A DNA stretch of 64,000 nt from Ezakiella peruensis (lineage in GTDB: Bacteria > Bacillota > Clostridia > Tissierellales > Peptoniphilaceae), in contig NZ_LT962469.1 in the NCBI RefSeq assembly GCF_900215725.1, forward strand, positions 463,560 to 527,559, written 5' to 3'. A program made the position numbers and the translations under genes. Shown here one piece after another: positions 58,797 to 64,000 of the stretch. Each line of letters starts with the position of its first letter. Position 1 is the first letter of the stretch. The notes under the pieces are model-generated. The model was not told the DNA's origin. It did not search any database and was given only the letters and a program-made list of their open reading frames with translations.

Positions 58797-59739
58797 ATCA
58801 ATAGACAAAATTGAATACGATTTCCTTGTAGCAGACGAAGTTTTAAGAGACTTATATAGAGGATTATTTCCAGAGTACGCATATTTTGTCCAAGCTGGGG
58901 AAGCTTGCAAGACTTTTGATTTTATTGAAACGCTGATTGGCCAGATGCAAAGTCGAGGCCTGGACAGGTCATCGCATATAGGAGTGGTTGGTGGCGGCAG
59001 TTTATCAGATGCAGTGGGTTTTGCTGCCGGCATTTATATGCGGGGTATTAGCCACGATATAATTCCCACCACGCTTTTATCTATGGTGGATGCCTGCATG
59101 GGCGGTAAGACTGCCATCAATTTTAATCACGCCAAAAACTTTGTGGGCATTTTTAATGAAGCCAAGAATGTTATTATTGATGAAAGATTTACCAAGACTG
59201 AGAGTCTGGATAATTATAAAAATGGAGTGGTGGAAGCCGTAAAGCTTGCCGCTTTATTTGACGACAACATTTTTAATGAAATGGAAGCCTTAATAGATTA
59301 TGAGATGAAAAATAGAGATGAATTTACTCATCTCGCAGCTACTTATTGCCCGCAGAAAAAGCAATCTATAGTAAAAGATGATTTTCGTGATAAGGGCTTG
59401 AGGCAGCTATTAAATGCTGGCCACACAGTTGGTCACGCCATAGAGGCCTATGAAGATTATAAGATAGCCCACGGCAAGGCAGTGGCTCTGGGCCTTGTAA
59501 TTGAGCACCAAGCTTTGGGCTATGATACTAACAAGGATTTTTTGAGAATTTTTTATAAGTTATATGGAGAAGATTTTAAAATTTTGGTCGAAAAATATAA
59601 AAAAACCAAGCTTACCATTAAAGACGATAAAAAATCTTCTGGGGATAAGATCAATATTCCTTGCATAAGGAAAATCGGCTGCGGAAGCATATTAACTCTT
59701 AACAAAAAAGATTTTCAAAGGAGTATTTATTTTGAATAA
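58777..59739 (+). CDS. aroB: 3-dehydroquinate synthase
   Basis: AroB cyclises DAHP to 3-dehydroquinate with catalytic NAD+ and a metal. The 320 residues are fewer than the usual 350-360. Seen are the NAD-binding GVVGGGSLSDAVGFAAGIYMRG, IPTTLLSMVDACMGGKTAIN, GVVEAVKLA, and the metal His residues in NAGHTVGHAIEAY and AHGKAVALG. It starts 20 bases inside the preceding gene. Confidence 0.94.
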   Translation: MENIIYKSIDKIEYDFLVADEVLRDLYRGLFPEYAYFVQAGEACKTFDFIETLIGQMQSRGLDRSSHIGVVGGGSLSDAVGFAAGIYMRGISHDIIPTTLLSMVDACMGGKTAINFNHAKNFVGIFNEAKNVIIDERFTKTESLDNYKNGVVEAVKLAALFDDNIFNEMEALIDYEMKNRDEFTHLAATYCPQKKQSIVKDDFRDKGLRQLLNAGHTVGHAIEAYEDYKIAHGKAVALGLVIEHQALGYDTNKDFLRIFYKLYGEDFKILVEKYKKTKLTIKDDKKSSGDKINIPCIRKIGCGSILTLNKKDFQRSIYFE

Positions 59740-60835
59740 ACTGGAATATATACCAGGCTATTCAAAGTCCTATTTACATAGGTTTATTATCTTGTCCTGG
59801 ATAAATAATATGGATATAGTCATTAAAAACTTCACCCCCTCTGATGATGTTTTTGCAACTTTAAATGCTCTCTATGATTCCTACAAGATTATTGGAGGAG
59901 ATTTATATTTAAAAAAATCAGATAGGGTTTTTAGGGACCAAATTTATGTGGGCGAATCTGGATCGACCTTGAGATTTTTGATTACGTTAATGTTAGTGGC
60001 CCAAGAAAATAAAGAAATTACTTTTATTACTAAGGGGCGTCTAGCAAACAGGCCTTTAAAGGTCTTTAAAAGCCTCATAGAGGACGAGGGCGGGTCTTTT
60101 GATATAGTTAATCAAAAGATTAGGATAAGAGGCAAATTGGGCCTAAAATCCTACTTAATTTCGACTGAGGAATCCAGCCAATTTGTATCAGCTATGTTAA
60201 TGGCAGGTCAGAAAAAAATTGATGTAAGCTACCAGGCGGATAAATCTTCCCAGTATATAGAAATTACCAAGGATGCCATTGATATTTTTAAATCAAAGCC
60301 GGCAAAAGTTTATGTTCCCGTAGATATGTCCAACTATTCGCTTTTTTATGCCTTATACAAAAAGGGTTTTATAGGAAAAATAGGACCGGCTGTGGCAAGG
60401 TGTCAAAAGGATAGAGTTTTTATAGACTATGTAAATAATTTGCAGCCTAGATATAATTTGAAAAACTCAATTGATTTAGCGCCCATGCTTGCAGCTTACT
60501 TGTCTACTGTGGATGGAGTTTTTACAATCTCTGGCCTTGAAAATTTAAAACATAAGGAGTCAAATAGGCTAAGGGAAATTTTAAGAGTTTTAAAATTTTT
60601 CCATGTGGACTGCGGGACCAACGGCAGGGACGAAATTTATATAAGGGGAAGTCGAGACAAGAAAAATATAAGCGGTTCTATAAAGGTGACCGACCATAGG
60701 ATCTGCCATATGATTTTATTTTTGAAAATATATCATGATTCGGATTTAAAGATAAAGGGCTTGGAGTCTTTAAAAAAGTCAGATTATAATATTTATAATT
60801 ATTTTAAGAGGTATTTTGATGTTTACTTACGGTAG
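59732..60835 (+). CDS. aroA: EPSP synthase, compact form
   Basis: AroA transfers the enolpyruvyl group to shikimate 3-phosphate. It has 367 residues, about 60 fewer than usual. Key elements remain: the substrate Lys/Ser/Arg in SKSYLHR, ESGSTLRFL, GRLANRPL, Ser residues in EESSQFVSAMLMA, the catalytic Asp in SIDLAPMLAAY, the Glu in KESNRLREI (KESDR is typical), and the DHR near residue 324. The start is TTG, nine bases or so after AAAGGAG. The last 17 bases overlap aroC. All active-site groups I can place are present, so I expect it to work despite its size. Confidence 0.9.
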   Translation: MNKLEYIPGYSKSYLHRFIILSWINNMDIVIKNFTPSDDVFATLNALYDSYKIIGGDLYLKKSDRVFRDQIYVGESGSTLRFLITLMLVAQENKEITFITKGRLANRPLKVFKSLIEDEGGSFDIVNQKIRIRGKLGLKSYLISTEESSQFVSAMLMAGQKKIDVSYQADKSSQYIEITKDAIDIFKSKPAKVYVPVDMSNYSLFYALYKKGFIGKIGPAVARCQKDRVFIDYVNNLQPRYNLKNSIDLAPMLAAYLSTVDGVFTISGLENLKHKESNRLREILRVLKFFHVDCGTNGRDEIYIRGSRDKKNISGSIKVTDHRICHMILFLKIYHDSDLKIKGLESLKKSDYNIYNYFKRYFDVYLR

Positions 60836-61742
60836 GGATTTTAGAATTACAATTTTTGGGGCATCGCACGAGGACTATGTCGGCATTTTAATCGACGGAA
60901 TAAAGGCAGGCACCCATATAGATTTTGACCAAATTAAGACGAGCCTGGGCAGAAGAAGGCCGGCGAGTGATGAAGAGACCTCACGCAGGGAAGGAGATGA
61001 GCTTGTGCTTGTTTCGGGTTATGAAAATGACCACACAACTGAGGCTCCGCTTGCCATATTAATAAAAAATTCAGATGTAAAGAAAACTGATTATAGCGAC
61101 ATCAAGGATGCCTTCAGACCTGGCCATGCAGATTATTCTAAGTTTATTAAATACCAGGGCCAAGCCTATGAGACTGGCGGCGGAATTTTTTCAGGCAGAA
61201 TGACTGTGGCCTTGGTGGTTGCAGGTGAGATCGCAAGGCAAATCCACGACTTTGATATTTCTTCTAAAATAATTTTTGCGGAGGGCAATACCGGTTCTCA
61301 TATAAAAATCCTTGCTGAGAAAATAGATCCAGGTTTGGGCCAGCCATTTTTTGATTCGGTTGAATCTGTAGTCAGTCATATTTTATTCTCCGTGCCGTCT
61401 GTGAAGGGGATTAACTTCGGAAATATCCTCGATACTTACAAGATGTCATCGGTTGAAGTTCTGGATGAATTTTATATGGAAGATCAAAAAGTTAAGACTA
61501 AGTTCAACCACGATGGCGGAATCCAAGGGGGCATAACAAATGGTATGCCACTTATAATAAATGTATTTTTAAAACCCATTCCAACTGTAAATATAGATGT
61601 GGAAACGCTTGATAAAGACTTTAATCAAACGATCATAAAAGCTTCGGGCAGGCACGATAAGCAAATTGCAAATAGGGTTGGGGTTGTCCTTGAAAGCGCA
61701 GTCCAAATCGCCTTGTTAGATCTCTTGATGAGGGCCAGATGA
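60819..61742 (+). CDS. aroC: Chorismate synthase, compact form
   Basis: AroC makes chorismate from EPSP with reduced FMN. It has 307 residues against the usual 350-390. The FMN and substrate motifs are FGASHEDYVGILIDG, LGRRRPASDEETSRREGD, the signature FRPGHADYSKFIKYQ, GGGIFSGRMTVALVVAGEIA, GGIQGGITNGMPL and SGRHDKQIANR. Part of the middle region is shortened. The ATG at 60819 lies seven bases after AAGAGG; TTG 60816 is the alternative. Confidence 0.94.
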   Translation: MFTYGRDFRITIFGASHEDYVGILIDGIKAGTHIDFDQIKTSLGRRRPASDEETSRREGDELVLVSGYENDHTTEAPLAILIKNSDVKKTDYSDIKDAFRPGHADYSKFIKYQGQAYETGGGIFSGRMTVALVVAGEIARQIHDFDISSKIIFAEGNTGSHIKILAEKIDPGLGQPFFDSVESVVSHILFSVPSVKGINFGNILDTYKMSSVEVLDEFYMEDQKVKTKFNHDGGIQGGITNGMPLIINVFLKPIPTVNIDVETLDKDFNQTIIKASGRHDKQIANRVGVVLESAVQIALLDLLMRAR

Positions 61743-62233
61743 ATATTGTTTTAATTGGACTCTCTGGCAGTGGCAAGACCACTGTTGGGAAAATGCTTTC
61801 AGAAAAAGTTAATAGGGAATTTTTTGATTCAGATTTTGAAATAGAAAAATCCCAGGGCAAGACTATAAATGAAATCTTTAAAAACGGCGAGGAATATTTT
61901 AGGAATATTGAAACAGAGACCTTGAAGACTTTACTCGACAAAGAAAATATAATTCTTGCAAGTGGTGGGGGAATAGTAGAAAGGGCTTGTAATTTAGACT
62001 TGCTCAAAGACCATTATATAATATTTTTAGACAGGTCGGTTGAGGATATCTTGAAAGACCTTGACGAGACTACGCGGCCGCTTTTAAAAGACGAGCCTTA
62101 TGAAATACTAAAGAACCTATCTGATAAAAGGCGGGAAAAATATTTGTCAGCGGCAGACTTTATTGTAAGTGAGGCCACAGCTACTGATACTGTGAATGAA
62201 ATAATAAAAAAATTAAAAGAGGAGTCAATATGA
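61739..62233 (+). CDS. aroK: Shikimate kinase
   Basis: AroK phosphorylates shikimate at the 3-hydroxyl. It has 164 residues. It has Walker A GLSGSGKTTVGK, the substrate Asp in FFDSDFEIEK, EEYFRNIETETL (Arg), the GGG loop SGGGIVE, and the lid Arg in TTRPLL. It overlaps aroC and aroQ by four bases each. Confidence 0.95.
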   Translation: MNIVLIGLSGSGKTTVGKMLSEKVNREFFDSDFEIEKSQGKTINEIFKNGEEYFRNIETETLKTLLDKENIILASGGGIVERACNLDLLKDHYIIFLDRSVEDILKDLDETTRPLLKDEPYEILKNLSDKRREKYLSAADFIVSEATATDTVNEIIKKLKEESI

Positions 62234-62658
62234 AAAAAGTATTATTTATATTAGGAGCAAATTTAAAATATTTGGGCCAAAGGGAAAAGGATATTTACGG
62301 TTCAAATACCATTGATGAAATCTATGAGTCTATGAATCAAATTTCTGATCATGTTCAAATAGAAATGCTGGCAACTAATAGCGAAGGGGAAATTATAGAT
62401 GCAATTATGGAAAAAGATTATGATGCGCTTATAATCAATGCAGGGGCTTATACTCACTACAGCCTAGCCATTTATGATGCCTTAAGGGCCAAGGAAGACA
62501 AGTTCAAAGTTGAAGTCCACATGACCAATGTCTATAAGAGGGAAGACTTCCGACAGCAAATGGTTACGAGCGGTGGGGCAGACACAATAATTATGGGTAT
62601 GGGAGAAAAGTCATATTATTTAGCAGTAAAAGCTATTTGTGATTATTTTTCTTTATAA
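62230..62658 (+). CDS. aroQ: 3-dehydroquinate dehydratase, type II
   Basis: This enzyme dehydrates 3-dehydroquinate. In 142 residues it has the type II layout: GANLKYLGQREKDIYG (GPNLN is usual) with the catalytic Arg/Tyr loop, NAGAYTHYSLAIYDAL with substrate-binding Asn, and VEVHMTNVYKREDFRQQM with the catalytic His. With it all seven steps from DAHP to chorismate are encoded in one operon. The branches to Phe, Tyr or Trp are not in view. Confidence 0.94.
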   Translation: MKKVLFILGANLKYLGQREKDIYGSNTIDEIYESMNQISDHVQIEMLATNSEGEIIDAIMEKDYDALIINAGAYTHYSLAIYDALRAKEDKFKVEVHMTNVYKREDFRQQMVTSGGADTIIMGMGEKSYYLAVKAICDYFSL

Positions 62659-62686
62659 AATGGGTAAGAGAACAGAGGAGGTAATT

Positions 62687-63727
62687 ATGAAATACGATTT
62701 AGATTATTTAATTGATTTTGGGGTAAAACTATTGGAAACTCCATCACCAACAGGTGACACAAAGGCAGCAGTTGATTTAGTAAAATCAGAATTAGAAAAA
62801 TATTGCCATGTGGAATACACCAGAAAAGGAGCTTTGCTTGCTAAGATCGAAGGCAAGAACAAGGATGACGCAATTTTATTAAGCTCACACGTTGATACTC
62901 TTGGCGCTATGGTTAAGGAATTAAAACCAAACGGCAGACTAAAGATGTCTATGTTAGGCGGCTATGCTTGGGCAACAGTTGAAGGACTTGAAGTTGAAGT
63001 TGCTACAGAAGATGGCAAGAGAATTCCAGGCACAATTATGACTACAGCTGCAAGCTCACACGTTCACGGAGCCAAGACTCAAAACATCGAAAGAAATGAT
63101 GAAAATCTTGAAATTAGAATTGATGAAGTCGCAAGAAATAAAAAAGACCTAGAAGATCTAGGCATTCAAGTTGGCGATTTTGTTTATTATAATACAGGCA
63201 CAAAATTATTTGATTCTGGATACTTAAAGAGCAGACACTTAGACGACAAGGCTTGCGTAATTTCCTTGGTTGGAATTGCCAAATACCTAAAGGAAAACAA
63301 TATTGTTCCACCACGCACAACTTATCTCTTCATTTCTAACTATGAAGAAGTTGGCCATGGTTCAAGCGCAGGAATTCCTGAAGAAGTTTCAGAATTTATT
63401 GCTGTTGATATGGCAGCTCCAGGTCAAGGACAAACATCCGACGAACACAAGGTTACCATTTGTGTTAAGGACAGCACAGGACCTTATGACCTAGGCTTAA
63501 AGAGAAAGTTTATTAAACTTGCAAAAGAAAATGATATCCCATATGTACTAGACATTTATCCATTCTATGGTTCAGATGCATCTGCAGCTCAAAGAGCTGG
63601 TGTAAATGTAAGAGCAGGGCTCATTGGACCAGGGGTTGATGCTTCACACTCATTTGAACGCACACACAAGGACGGCATTAAAGCTACAACAGATTTAGCT
63701 ATCGCTTATGTACTAGCAGATAAATAA
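62687..63727 (+). CDS. M42-family metallo-aminopeptidase
   Basis: This cytoplasmic dinuclear-zinc aminopeptidase (FrvX/YsdC/PepA family) has 346 residues. Zinc ligands and catalytic acids are visible: His/Asp in LSSHVDTLG, SRHLDDKACV, the Glu pair in NYEEVGHG, AVDMAAPG, and a late His in DASHSFERTH. It would finish the breakdown of imported peptides. The ATG at 62687 follows GAGGAGGT; the longer reading from 62639 overlaps aroQ. It is the last gene before the insertion sequence, and no clear terminator of its own follows. Confidence 0.94.
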   Translation: MKYDLDYLIDFGVKLLETPSPTGDTKAAVDLVKSELEKYCHVEYTRKGALLAKIEGKNKDDAILLSSHVDTLGAMVKELKPNGRLKMSMLGGYAWATVEGLEVEVATEDGKRIPGTIMTTAASSHVHGAKTQNIERNDENLEIRIDEVARNKKDLEDLGIQVGDFVYYNTGTKLFDSGYLKSRHLDDKACVISLVGIAKYLKENNIVPPRTTYLFISNYEEVGHGSSAGIPEEVSEFIAVDMAAPGQGQTSDEHKVTICVKDSTGPYDLGLKRKFIKLAKENDIPYVLDIYPFYGSDASAAQRAGVNVRAGLIGPGVDASHSFERTHKDGIKATTDLAIAYVLADK

Positions 63728-63769
63728 AATAAGATAAATTTTAAAGACCGGAGAACTTAAAGAAAATTT

Positions 63770-64000
63770 GGCTCTATACTAAAAGTTGTGGGAATAAAGT
63801 ACCACAGCTTTTTTAGTTGGAGAAAAATATGTAAAAAAATTGCACTAAACTCAGAAATCCTTTAAAATAAAATTGCACAACATGAAAGGAGCTGAGATTA
63901 GTGCAAGACAATTTTATCACAAAACTCTTAGAATTAAAAGTAGACAACAGAAAAACCACAGTAAAAACCTATGATGAAAAAATCATCATACAAACACAAC
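63770..64000 (+). mobile_element. Left end of an ISL3-family-like insertion sequence (cut by the window edge)
   Basis: The probable left inverted repeat starts at 63770 with GGCTCTATACTAAAAG, similar in style to ISL3-family ends (GGCTCT...). It is followed by a hairpin with T6 (AAAGTTGTGG/CCACAGCTTT, 63782-63811) that blocks read-through into the element. A promoter, TTGCAC (63840-63845), 17 bases, TAAAAT (63863-63868), precedes the transposase start. The right end and target duplication (8 bp in this family) are outside the window. Confidence 0.65.
63901..64000 (+). CDS. Transposase, ISL3-like, N-terminal fragment (truncated by window)
   Basis: A reading frame opens at GTG 63901 after GAAAGGAGC and runs off the window. 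The first 33 residues begin with QDNFITKLLELKVDN, close to the FITKLLxIKDxN start of ISL3-family transposases as I remember them. It is only identifiable from this short stretch and from the promoter and end sequence upstream. Confidence 0.62.
   Translation, partial: MQDNFITKLLELKVDNRKTTVKTYDEKIIIQTQ

Overview
The window is AT-rich and gene-dense, and every convincing gene lies on the + strand. It looks like a chromosomal piece of an anaerobic, amino-acid-fermenting low-GC Firmicute. A Tissierellia/Peptoniphilaceae-type organism is my best inference, because it combines the glycine reductase set (two in-frame UGA selenocysteine codons), GatCAB, YtrA-type GntR/ABC modules and an LPXTG-type surface protein. 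Taxonomy was not tested by search.

Layout. 1-7.7 kb: glycine reductase (trxB-trxA-grdE-grdA-grdB, a terminator, then grdC-grdD from its own promoter), which reduces glycine to acetyl phosphate with electrons from NADPH through thioredoxin. 7.8-16.7 kb: a BMP-type nucleoside ABC importer running directly into a glycolytic operon gap-pgk-tpiA-eno. 16.7-18.6 kb: a secreted NlpC/P60 hydrolase and folD. 18.8-26.1 kb: pcrA-ligA-gatC-gatA-gatB in one tight operon. 26.2-28.9 kb: a cell-wall amidase and an ITP/XTP pyrophosphatase. 29.1-32.6 kb: a self-regulated YtrA-type operon with two ABC exporters. 32.8-39.1 kb: an oligopeptide importer with a fused OppD-OppF ATPase. 39.2-44.7 kb: a discrete four-gene unit between two terminators, encoding two small membrane proteins, a coiled-coil McrB-like AAA+ protein with a degenerate Walker B, and a PD-(D/E)xK nuclease of DUF2357/McrC type. 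45.0-50.1 kb: a 1707-residue sortase-anchored surface protein behind a G10 homopolymer. 50.5-54.6 kb: valS-hpt-CPBP protease. 54.7-63.7 kb: murB-rapZ-yvcK followed by all seven shikimate-pathway enzymes and an M42 aminopeptidase in one overlapping operon. The right edge enters an ISL3-like insertion sequence.

How the parts fit. Oligopeptide import and peptidases would supply amino acids; glycine reductase turns glycine into acetyl phosphate; nucleoside import plus lower glycolysis could feed pentose carbon to pyruvate.

The most interesting locus is 39.2-44.7 kb. It resembles the McrBC/coiled-coil nuclease superfamily of defence systems, but it is joined to two membrane proteins and lacks the Walker B glutamate. 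Next in interest are the G10 tract before the surface protein, a FolD without the usual cyclohydrolase lysine, and a GAPDH with NADP-type residues.
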